A stretch of 64,000 bases of DNA, taken from NCBI GenBank assembly GCA_964017185.1, contig OZ024870.1, forward strand, positions 21,165,621 through 21,229,620, given 5' to 3'. Position numbers and translations under genes: made by a program. Below are positions 43,015 to 52,491 of this stretch, piece after piece (positions within the stretch are counted from its first letter, which is position 1; each line of letters opens with the position of its first letter). The notes below the pieces were generated by a model, which saw only the letters and a program-made list of their open reading frames with translations, ran no database searches and was not told where the DNA came from. The stretch is from Rugalucina vietnamica (lineage: Eukaryota > Mollusca > Bivalvia > Lucinida > Lucinidae).

Positions 43015-43966
43015 GTTAGTTTGAATATTAATTATATTTATTTGAAGTCAACCAGACAAACAGCACGCATACTACAAGAGAATAAATGAGGATCATACAG
43101 AAAGCCTGTGGCTTGCAAAAATCATCTAAATTCGTAATTATCGCTCTCGATATGGCTGAAATACTGTTGAAGGTCTACAAAACCTCAAATTATTAGTATG
43201 GCTATGGATAATGTAGTTAGGATATCGCACTTATGACATGCAGATGGCTGTTGAATGGGATCAAAACGAAACATCAACCAAATAAACCCCACCAAGCTTT
43301 CGAGTATCTGTTTGAAATACATGTATAAACATGCCAAATGAATTATGTTCGCTCACGAGACAGCACGTGAAACTAGTTTTTACACCTTATAGATATACTT
43401 ATGTCTGTACAGGTACACTATACTATAATTATGAGTTAGTGCCTTACGTCCGCGGAAAACATTTAAAGTCATTCAGGGTGGCTAACTTATCCTAGCCACA
43501 TTATTCCTGTACAAGCCTTCAGAATATGAACATATTTATGTCCCCAAGAAAGAAATATTGACGTGAGGATCGCTCGAAGATCAGCTTTTCTACCAAAAAA
43601 TACGATCGAGCTGTCGATTTCAATAGGTCAAAAGTCAACAAGAGAGAAACAGCAATGTGAGGTGCCGTCTCGCACTTCAATTCCTTTACGATTTAAGTAT
43701 TTTATGCACAAGGGCATTTCCTGATTCTTGCATTCGCCAATAAATATAATCAGTTGATAATTCATTTTTTTTATTTCCTTAGCTTTATTGTCACAGGGGA
43801 GACAAATAAAGAAAAAAAAAACAAAAAAAAAAAAAAAAAACGGTCCGACCAGGACTCGAACCCAGAACCCTTCGCTTTGAATCCTAGCACGCTAGCTACT
43901 GAGCTACAGAGTTAGACGTTCTACGCTATAGGATTTATTGCATGTCTTATTTAATTCGTCTCTGTT
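43015..43966 (-). repeat. Inner terminal repeat, left of apex
   Basis: Complement of the inner repeat at 44,117-44,965 (for example CGTCCGCGGAAAACATTTAA at 43,448 against the complement ending 44,623). It stops at 43,966, about 150 bp short of the true terminus. It is more similar to its mirror than to the outer repeat at 36,186. Confidence 0.8.
43845..43916 (-). repeat. tRNA-like sequence, inner left
   Basis: Minus strand: CTCTGTAGCTCAGTAGCTAG and GGGTTCTGGGTTCGAGTCCT. As in the outer pair, the A and B boxes and T arm are kept but the full cloverleaf is not. Confidence 0.65.
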
Positions 43967-44116
43967 AGACATTTTTCACTTTTGAACGTAAATGCTGCTG
44001 GTGCGTGCGGTTACGACTTTCTGTGTGATGGGGGACGACTCGTGAGGGCATATGTGAGACTAAGACGAGGGGCAATATGAAGAATTACACAGCCAAAACT
44101 ACCAACAGCCCAACGG
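43967..44116 (+). repeat. Apex loop: unpaired terminal 150 bp
   Basis: Starts AGACATTTTTCACTTTTGAA, then GTGATGGGGGACGACTCGTG, like the outermost 150 bp at 36,186. It has no mirror partner at the apex, so it forms the loop of the 14.66-kb palindrome. Confidence 0.85.
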
Positions 44117-44965
44117 AGACGAATTAAATAAGACATGCAATAAATGTTATAGTGTAGGACGTCTATCTCTGTAGCTCAGTAGGTAGCAAGCTAGGATTCA
44201 AAACGAAAGGTTCTGGGTTCGAGTCCTGGTCGGACGGTTTTTTTTTTTTTGTCTTTTCTTTATTTGTCTCCCCTGTGACAATAAAGCTAAGGAAATAAAA
44301 AAAATGTATTATCAGCTGATTATATTTATTGGCGAATGCAAGAATCAGGAAATGCCCTTGTGCATAAAATACTTAAATCGTAAAGGAATTGAAGTGCGAG
44401 ACGGCACCTCACATTAACGTTTCTCTCTTGTTGACTTTTAACCTGTTGAAATCGACAGCTCGATCGTATTTGTTTTGGTAGAAGAGCTGATCTTCGTGCG
44501 ATCCTCATGTCAATATTTCTTTCTTGGGGACATTAAAATGTTCATATTCTGAAGGCTTGTACAGGAATAACGTGGCTAGGATAAGTTAGCCACCCTGAAT
44601 GACTTTAAATGTTTTCCGCGGACGTAAGGCACTAACTCAAATAGTATAGTGTACCTGTACAGACATATGTATATATATAAGGTGTAAAAACTACAGTTTC
44701 ACGTGCTGTCTCGTGAGCGAACAAAATTCATTTGGCATGTGTAGCCATACTAATAATTTGAGGTTTTGTATGCCTTCAACAGTATTTCAGCCATATCGAG
44801 TGCGATAATTACGAATTTTAGATGATTTTTGCAAGCCACAGGCTTTCTGTATGATCCTCATTTATTCTCTTGTAGTATGCGTGCTGTTTGTCTGGTTGAC
44901 TTCAAATAAATATAATTAATCTTCAAACTAACACAGTGTTATTTTCAAGTAAATAAATGATAATA
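44117..44965 (+). repeat. Inner terminal repeat, right of apex
   Basis: CGGAGACGAATTAAATAAG, tRNA-like sequence, CCCCTGTGACAATAAAGC, GGCTAGGATAAGTTAGCCAC, CACGTGCTGTCTCGTGAGCG, ending near ACTTCAAATAAATATAATTA. It lacks the family-2 SINE that sits in the outer repeats. Confidence 0.8.
44163..44236 (+). repeat. tRNA-like sequence, inner right
   Basis: CTATCTCTGTAGCTCAGTAG and GGTTCTGGGTTCGAGTCCTG. The T arm pairs (CTGGG with CCTGG, two wobbles). No proper anticodon arm. Confidence 0.65.
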
Positions 44966-44987
44966 AAACTAAGAAACATCTAGTCTT

Positions 44988-44995
<8 letters not shown>

Positions 44996-45018
<23 letters not shown>

Positions 45019-46594
45019 CAAGGAGAGCTGATAGGATGGCCATGATCCGTCGTCCGTCGTCCGTCTTCGTCGTCGTCCACAATCTTCTTCTCTGAAACCA
45101 CTTTGCCAATCAAGTTAAATTTTTATGTGGAGCCTCCTTGTGTAGCGGCATTTCAAGTTTGATTGCGAAATCCATGTCACATGACCAATATGGCCGCCAC
45201 GCCCATATATGGTAAAAACCACTCAAAAATCTTCTTCTCCAGAACCGGCAGGCCGATTCCCACGAAACTTGGTATTTACCATCAGTGACTCCAGCCCATC
45301 AAAGTTTGGCAAAATGATGACCCTGGGATGACCTTGACCTATTTTACGGCAAGGTCAATTTTGGAAACATAGGCTTTTACATGGAATAAAGTGAAAACTA
45401 TTGATTTTTTTAAAACGATTGCAGCCAGAGACCTGAAAAGAGGTAGATGCAAGCAACTAATGGAGTAGATAAAAGTATGTGATTAAATTAGGTCAAGGTC
45501 ATCTCTTGACCTTGGCCACTCTGTTTTCCATACACACTTTTCATACATCTTCATCTCTGAAACCGCTTGGCCAATCAAGTTGAAATTTTATGTGGAGCAT
45601 CCATGGGTAGGGGGAACGAAAGTTTGATCATGAAATCCGAGTCACATGACAAAGATGGCCGCCATCAGTGACTCTAGCCCATTATAGTTTGATAAAATGA
45701 TGGCCCTGGGATGACCTTGACCTGTTTTACGGCAAGCTTAATTTTGGAAACAGGCTGTTACATGGGAAAAAGTGAAAACTATGGATATTTCGAAAACGAT
45801 TGCAGCCTGAGACCCGAAAAAAGGCAGATGCAGACAACTAATGGAGTAGATGTAAGTATGTTATTAATTTAGGTCAAGGTCATCTCTTGACCTTGACCAG
45901 TCTGTTGTTCATACACACTTCTAAAACATCTTCATGGCGGCCCCCGTCACTCGATCATCTCACCGCTGTCTCTGGTGTAGGATCGCGCCCCGCACTGGCC
46001 ACATGTGAGACAAGCCAAGTTCTGTTTGCGGGTGTGCCAGGTGGTTTTTCTCGGGGTTCTGCCGTTTTCGCCCCACCTACTGATTGGCCCGTTTCATATG
46101 AGCTGAAATTATCTTGAAAGAGACGTTAAACTGAATATAAAAAAAATCTTCACCTCTGAAACCGCTTGGCCAATCAAAGTGAAATTTTATGTGGAGCATC
46201 TATGGGTAGGGGGAACGAAAGTTTGTTTGTGAAATCTGGGTTACATGACCAAGATGGCCGCCACGCCCATATATGGCTAAAACCACTCAAAAATCTTCTT
46301 CACCAGAGCCGGCAGGCCGATTTTCACGAAAATCGGTATGTAGCATCGATGACTCCAGCCCATCATAATTTGATAAAATGATGACCCTTGGATGACCTTG
46401 ATTTGCGGATCCAGACATTTTTACGAGAGGGGTCCAAACAAAATGGTAAAATATTGTCGCAGACGAGGGGGGGGGGGGGGTCCACCCCCCAAAAAAAATC
46501 CCAAAAATACCTTTTTTAGGTAAACTTTTCAGATTCCGGGGGGGGGGGGTTCGGACCCCCGGTGAGCGTTTACAGGACCATTGGTCCTCTGGTT
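44996..46594 (-). mobile_element. Hairpin-ended Helitron-like element, core type 1 (right arm)
   Basis: Mirror of 40,727-42,951: AGCTCACCTGAGCCGAAGGC at 44,996 and GGACCATTGGTCCTCTGGTT at 46,575. It contains the mirrored SINE (45,934-46,146) and the truncated mirror of the GCGCGGATCC element. It is about 600 bp shorter than the left copy, largely because of one 509-bp deletion next to its 5' end. Confidence 0.65.
45934..46146 (+). repeat. tRNA-derived SINE, family 2
   Basis: Mirror partner of 41,688-41,935; TGGCGGCCCCCGTCACTCGA head, GGATCGCGCCCCGCACTGGC and GAAAGAGACGTTAAACTGAA tail. The head is about 35 bp shorter than that of its partner. Confidence 0.7.
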
Positions 46595-46596
46595 TT

Positions 46597-47509
46597 CATT
46601 ACGTGTTGCTAGACGGAATATTTCCATCGGTATTCTGTTAGACCTCTCCATACACAGAAAAGGAGCGAATTCACGAAGTGTATCGGAGTGCAGGTTAGCC
46701 AGCTGATCAAACGTGCTGCGAACCTTGCTTAACCCTAAAACAGGACAACAATATTCTGAATTTTAAGCGCGCATACACACTCTAACTCACAAAACACACT
46801 CACGCAAACACGTTCCGTAGAGGACTTTGTCTCGCAGTGGCTCAGTCAGTCGCCTCTTAAAATCACATGGCAAAAATAAATACGTAGTTGATATAAGACA
46901 GGTACAAAATGATTTTAATAAGAACATTGGTTGAGCGCGAGAACGAAACGCCTACAAATGAAAATTGTTGTCTTTCCGTTAAACTGTCTAATTCTGATGG
47001 AACAAGGAACCAGAAGTGACCTTTGACACGAAATATTTTCTAAAATCGCATCATATATATGTCACTTATCATGTTTGCCATTAAAGATGCGTTACTCGTT
47101 CAATGCGAGTCGGATTTACAAATGCTTGGCGCGAATAAAATGCCTCCATTTTAACAGCTTCCAATGCAGAATTCGATTATTTTCTAGACACTCGTGTGTA
47201 TAACTAGGCGTCGCTCGTTCGATAAACCGAGGTCCCGGCTTCGTATGACCATAAACTGTTGGTGGGAAAAACCAATATCAACTATTTGTTATCGCCATGT
47301 GACATTTTACATACTGGCTTCTGTATATACGTACATTGGTTCTGCTAAGCTACATTTTCACGTGTTTTTCGTGAACGCACAGAAAACTTTATACATGTAT
47401 ACATGGCATGATTTACGATTTGAAACATAAGTTGATCTTTAATTTTATGTGCAGTTTTTTATTCTACGCCTTACAACGTTTTGACATATTTCAAGTCATC
47501 TCGAGCATG
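46597..47509. other. Right arm, no gene recognised
   Basis: Mirror of 39,801-40,726. Short frames here are not conserved in the partner arm, which argues against coding. Confidence 0.5.
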
Positions 47510-48540
47510 GTCGGTTATCCATATCAGGATAACGTGTCCGTACCACACTTTTATACAGCAAAACTTTGGTATGCATGGGTATACCTATTTTAAGCTCACA
47601 TGAGCCCTTCGGCTCAAAAAGCGAGCCTATAGGATGACCATGCCCCCGTCGTCCGTCCGACGTCGTCCGTCAACAATTTCCATGATATTCTCCTCTGAAA
47701 CCAAATGGCAAACCAAAGTTAAACTGCTTGCGGAGCATTCTTAGGAAGGGGGAACGAAAGTTTGCATAAATGACCCAGGTCACATGACTAAGATGGCTGC
47801 CATAGCTATAAATAGCAAAAACCTTTAAAACAATTTCTTCCCAGAAGCAGAAGTCCTATGATTTTGAAACTAAGTTTGAAGCATCAGGCAATAGAGTTCT
47901 ACAAAGTTGGTATACATCATAATGCTGGGATGACCTTGACCTATTTTATGGCAAGGTCAACTTAGGTCGCCCATGCATTTAAATGGGGAAAATAAGTTAA
48001 ATGTAATTAAATGGGTGGAAACTCGCGATGAGCATGCAAAGGTACTGAAGATTTATGTCCGTGAAAACATTTAGTCCCCAGGGGTGTGTCTGCTCCTGCC
48101 CGGGGGCTATATACATGCATATGACCAAAATATTCAAACATCTCTGCAACCGCATGGCCGATCAAAGCCATACTTCATGGAAAGGGAACGAAAGATTGTA
48201 TAAATGGCCGCCATGGCTATAAACTGCAAAAACCTTTAAATGTTCTTCAGAACCAGTAGGCCTATGATTTTGAAACTTGGCATTAAGCACCTACAAAGTT
48301 TATACATGGCCTAAATCATGACCCAGGGATGATATTGACCTATTTTACGGCAAGGTCAACTTAGGATGCCCATGCATCTAAAAACACAGATTGTGAGTAC
48401 TCGTTAGAACTGCCTCTGCGAGGCAGTTTTAGCGTGTACCAACAATCTATGTTTTGAGCAAAATAAAAAGATAAAAATGTTGAACTGAAAATTTTCATTT
48501 TTTACAACTTTAAAAACACTATATATTGCTTGTTAAGGTT
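47510..48540 (-). mobile_element. GCCTC-stem MITE split by a Helitron-like fragment (right arm)
   Basis: Mirror of 38,765-39,800. GGTATACC at 47,578-47,585 pairs with 39,723-39,730; the MITE stem (GAACTGCCTCTGCGAGGCAG) lies near 48,410. The nested hairpin-ended fragment occupies about 47,596-48,383. Confidence 0.75.
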
Positions 48541-48936
48541 TTGTTATGCTAGCGTCAAGATACACGGCACCATTTTAGTGCACATGTATTACACATGCTG
48601 ACAACAGAGCTACATGTACAACACCTTGATCATTCTTTAACCTTATGGGCATTTTTTGCGTCCGGAATCGGGCGAGCATAAATGCGCATAAGCTTCTTAC
48701 TCAATCAGAATTTACATAAATAATAAATTTAATTGGTTTGTTGATTTGAAGTTTAACGTTAATCCAACAGCAAAGGTCATATGGAAACGAGACATCAGTT
48801 TATAGTATCATCCGACAGACTTAAGGATCCCGGGATCAAACCCGCGGTCCCTGGTTTAAAAGGCCGAACACATGCCGTTAACACTGTTTTCGGCTTGTCA
48901 AGCAGCAATGTGGTTTGATAACTGATCCTGCTTGAT

Positions 48937-48974
<38 letters not shown>

Positions 48975-49589
48975 AAAAAAAAAAACAAAACAAAAACAAT
49001 ATCGCTTTGGCAACAACCATCACCAAGACAATGAACACTTCGTCGTAGGTTGCTGTCCAATTGATCAGTCTTACAATCACAGGTGACACAAACCAAATTC
49101 TGCTTGTGGGTGTGCCAAGTCGTTTTCTCAGGGTTCTCTCCTCCCCCCACACACACCTTGTTACTGATTTATCCGTCTCATATGAACTAAAATAACATTG
49201 AACGGGGCGAAAATTGTATAATCTGAAATGAGCGCAATCAGACTCTTATCTGTAATCATGTAACAATAGAATGACCTGGAATCGATACAATTAAATTTCA
49301 CATCCTCACTAAGGTGGGCGTAGTGTAATTCTGGGCCCTGATTAGCAAAACTTCTCCGATGTTACTCGCGCCTATAAGAAAAAAAATGCATTTACATTCC
49401 ATCATGCACGCATGCTTAATGTAAACCATATAACGAGGAATATTCGGGGTCTCACGTGCAAATAACAACTATTTACATACTGGACCCTGGTCTCGACCGA
49501 AAGACGGAGTTACGCATTGGATTGAACGCGCGGCCCGTTTTACGAGGCGACTGACTGAACCACTACGACATGGTGTGCTTTAAGGAAAC
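48541..49589. other. Right arm, repeat mosaic without genes
   Basis: Mirror of 37,441-38,764, with a T35 run (48,939-48,973), reversed-sense SINE family 2 part (49,080-49,212) and the tRNA-like SINE head near 49,495-49,570. No supported coding frame. Confidence 0.55.
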
Positions 49590-50019
49590 ACTTTAGCAAC
49601 TCATAAAAATAATATTGTGTTAGTTTTATTTTAATCATATTTATTTGAATTAACACGCATACAATATCACACAGAATAAATATGGATCAAAAAGAAAGCT
49701 TATGTCTTGCCAAATTAATTTACTACATCGTAACAAGCACACTGGATATGGCTGAATTACTGTTGAAGGTCTACAATAAATAAAATTAGTTGTGTGGCTT
49801 GGCGAAATGTAGCTACATGTAGGATGTTGCCTCCATCGCACTTCGTATGGCATGCAGATGACTGTCGAATGAGCGAAACTTCGACATCAAGCTGATAATC
49901 TGTTTGAAATATAAACAGAATGAATTATGTTCGCTCACGAGACAGCACGTGAAACTGTATACGTAGTTTTACATCTCTGAACATGTACACTATACTATTT
50001 GATTTATTGTCTTGCGCAT

Positions 50020-50232
50020 TTTAGTTCAGTTTTACGTCCCTTTCAAGATTATTTCAGCTCACCAATCAGTAGGTGGGGTGAAAACGTGAGCACCCTGAGA
50101 AAAACCACCTGGCACTCCCGCAAGTATCATATGTGGCCAGTGTGGGGCTCGAACACACACAAGACACAGCGGTGAGATGAACGAGTGATTAAGAAACAGC
50201 GCTCTCAACCGCTCGGCCATGGGGCCGCTTAG
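50020..50232 (-). repeat. tRNA-derived SINE, family 2
   Basis: Mirror partner of 36,788-37,003: on the minus strand GGCCGAGCGGTTGAGAGCGC, GTGTTCGAGCCCCACACTGG and GAAAGGGACGTAAAACTGAA. Confidence 0.75.
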
Positions 50233-50581
50233 TCATTAGAAGCGGTCAATTTATCCTAGCCGCATTAGCTGTACCAGCCTTCAGAAAATAAATGTTGACG
50301 TGAGGATCGGTCGCGGGTCCGCTCTTCTGCCGATTACGATCAAGCTACCGGCTTAAATCGGTGAAAAGACAAGAAGACTTAGTGAAAAACCTATACGTGC
50401 GGACTGCCTTCTCACTACACACTTTAATCCACAAATTAACGATTTTAGTATTAAATGCAGTAGTGCATTTTGTGAGTTTTGCATTTTTTTTTTCTTTTCT
50501 TTTCTTTTTCATTTTCTAAGCTATATTGTCACAGATGCGAAAAAAAGGAAGCAATTAAGAATAGAAAAAGAATTTTTGTCT

Positions 50582-50648
50582 TAGCCGGACTCGAACCCAG
50601 GACCTTTTGGTTTTATTCCATACATGCTACCTACTGAGCTACAGAGTA
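50582..50648 (-). repeat. tRNA-like sequence in outer right repeat
   Basis: Minus strand: CTCTGTAGCTCAGTAGGTAG and AGGTCCTGGGTTCGAGTCCG. Differs from the left partner by only a few bases. Confidence 0.65.
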
Positions 50649-50845
50649 AGACGTCGTGCACTATTTCTTTTTTGCCTGTCTTGTTTAATTGGTCTCCGTT
50701 AGGCTATAGGTAGTTTTTACAAAGTAATCATTCATATCGCCCCTCGTCATCGTCTCAAATATGCCCTCACGAGTCGTCCCCCATCACACCGAAAATCGTA
50801 ACCGCACGCGCCAGCAACATTTACGTTCAAAAGTGAAAAATGTCT

Positions 50846-51099
50846 ATTAACAAACCAATCTCTCAATCAGTAAGGCATCAAAGCCCAAGTATCAGTCTCT
50901 CAATATATCTTGTTCGTTCACACTTAAATTTGCAAGAAATTGAGGCTTTGAAACATGAAGCATACTTTCACATACAAATAAAATTTATGCTTAATATCTC
51001 TTTGGATCAGCACCTAAATGTCATTTTGTCTATCTTCTACCTGGGTTTTGGGTAAGGCTTTGGTCTGATTGCACCAGTTCCTGGTCATCGCTTACTTTT
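50846..51099. repeat. Flank with end of the 310-bp repeat (about 51,030-51,095)
   Basis: TCTGATTGCACCAGTTCCTG and GGTCATCGCTTACTTTTG match the end of the 33,860-34,030 copy of the 310-bp repeat. Nothing else recognised. Confidence 0.45.
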
Positions 51100-51334
51100 G
51101 CGCGTGTGCGTGAGAAAATCAACAATTTGGGTTTCCGACCAGGTCTGACACAAAGCGGGCTGTACAGTCACAGAAGATGGTTAGAGGCTGGAAATTTTGG
51201 ATTTAGAAAGTAGAGGAATTGTACTATCCGTGTAGCGAAAACAAAGGCGCTGACCAGCTTCGCAGTTACTGCGAAGCTGATCTGCGCCTTTGTTTTCGCC
51301 TATGCAGATTGTTAATTTTCCCATGCGGTGGCTC
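51100..51334. mobile_element. Palindromic MITE, family A, copy 5
   Basis: The left end is mutated (GCGCGTGTGCGTGAG), the right end TGCGGTGGCTC. The flanks TTTT and TTGT are close to a 4-bp duplication. The inner palindrome differs from other copies by a matched pair of changes (GCAGTTACTGC rather than GCGGTTACCGC). Confidence 0.8.
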
Positions 51335-51418
51335 TTGTAACTTTCCATTGCATATCATCTTGTTCTCTTAAACGTACCTCGATCATCCTCAGAAAACAGT
51401 CAAAGCAGAGCCACGATC

Positions 51419-51905
51419 AGGGACCAGTTGTTCAAAACTTCGTTAGCTTAACGGTGTTGTTAAGCCCTCAATTTGTAAACTATATAACAACTTCAAAAGC
51501 AAATACACTGTTATTTTTTTGTTGAAACAATGTGAGAATCCTTTGCAATGCAAAAAAATAACAGTGTATTTGTAATATTGCCATTTGAAATTTTAACGAA
51601 TCGTTAACTAACGATATCGTTAATTTTGAACAACTGGGTTCACAGCCCAGTTGTTCACAATTTAACTATGTCGTTATTAAACGACGATTAAAATTTCAAA
51701 CATGAATATTACAAATACTCTGTTATTTTTTGTTGAAAAAATGTGAGAATCCTTTGCATTATTATCCTTTGCATTGCATAGGATTATCACACTTGATCAA
51801 CAAAAATAACAGTGTATTTGCTTATGCAATCGGCATTTACTTAATGAGTTTAAGTCTTAACGATGGCGTTAAGCTAAGATAGTTTTGAACAACTGGCCCC
51901 AGTGT
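51419..51905. mobile_element. Two adjacent palindromic MITEs (CAGTTGTTC ends)
   Basis: First: GGACCAGTTGTTCAAAACTT at 51,421 to TTGAACAACTGGG at about 51,640. Second: CCCAGTTGTTCACAATTTAA at about 51,650 to TTGAACAACTGGCCCC at 51,900. Inside each, AAATACACTGTTATTTTTT and AATAACAGTGTATTTG are inverted partners, as are the GTTAGCTTAACG / CGTTAAGCTAA boxes. Confidence 0.75.
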
Positions 51906-51917
51906 AAGCGGACTAGA

Positions 51918-51926
51918 ACGATTTTT

Positions 51927-51980
<54 letters not shown>
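51918..51980. repeat. A63 homopolymer
   Basis: Uninterrupted A run of about 63 bases. Confidence 0.97.
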
Positions 51981-51982
<2 letters not shown>

Positions 51983-52491
51983 ATCATGCCCTTTTTCCTG
52001 GAAACTGGAAAACAGACTAACCAGAGTCAAACGTCATTTCGAAAACACGAATCACATATAGTGCAATCTTGTTTATTTCGAATTAGGGACTTTATTGGCG
52101 TATTGTGAGTTTGTATAGGTTAACCGAGGTTAAGAGCTGGGAAAGCACTCGGCTTGGCAGGAATGTTTGAAAGAATTTAAATAAGCCTTGTATACTTGAG
52201 TCTAGACATCTGACACTTTGTAAATATTTTAAACATTCAGAACGATAATATCAAAATCATGAGATTATAATCCAGAAACTATTTCTTATATTGCAAGACA
52301 AGCAGTTTAAATGTTAAGTGTAAATTCTAGAACGAAACAGGCACTGGTGTCAGACTGTACGAAGAATTTCATAAAAATATTATCGATATTTCGTGCAAAT
52401 GAGCATAATCTTGGCGAAAATTCCAGTAATCAAATTGTGCAAGCCTTATATGTAGGTCTAAGCACAACTTCCCATGCAATGCAGGTTTACA
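51981..52491. other. No feature recognised
   Basis: AT-rich; the 74-residue frame at 52,311-52,535 has no recognisable pattern and runs into the next repeat. Confidence 0.4.

Larger units (their letters stand above)
36186..50845. mobile_element. 14.66-kb inverted dimer (giant palindrome)
   Basis: AGACATTTTTCACTTTTGAA at 36,186 is the exact complement of the end at 50,845, with ATT on both sides. Mirror positions can be followed all the way in: 36,391/50,640, 37,090/49,950, 38,471/48,836, 39,723/47,585, 40,621/46,700 and 43,451/44,620. The sums drift from 87,031 to 88,071 as indels accumulate. The arms are clearly similar but not identical. The apex loop (43,967-44,116) is single-copy and is itself a third copy of the terminal sequence. 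No transposase is encoded. I read it as two head-to-head copies of one non-autonomous element. Confidence 0.85.
49590..50845 (-). repeat. Outer terminal inverted repeat, right
   Basis: Complement of 36,186-37,440, with family-2 SINE at 50,020-50,232 and tRNA-like sequence at 50,582-50,648 in mirror position. The distance from the end to the tRNA-like box is the same to the base as on the left. Confidence 0.8.

Noticed and set aside
36186..50845. Simple fold-back sequencing artefact as the only explanation of the palindrome
   Set aside because: The arms differ by many substitutions, by small indels and by a 509-bp deletion with microhomology, more than expected from one molecule read twice. 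A misjoin of two haplotypes is not fully excluded and is listed as a check.
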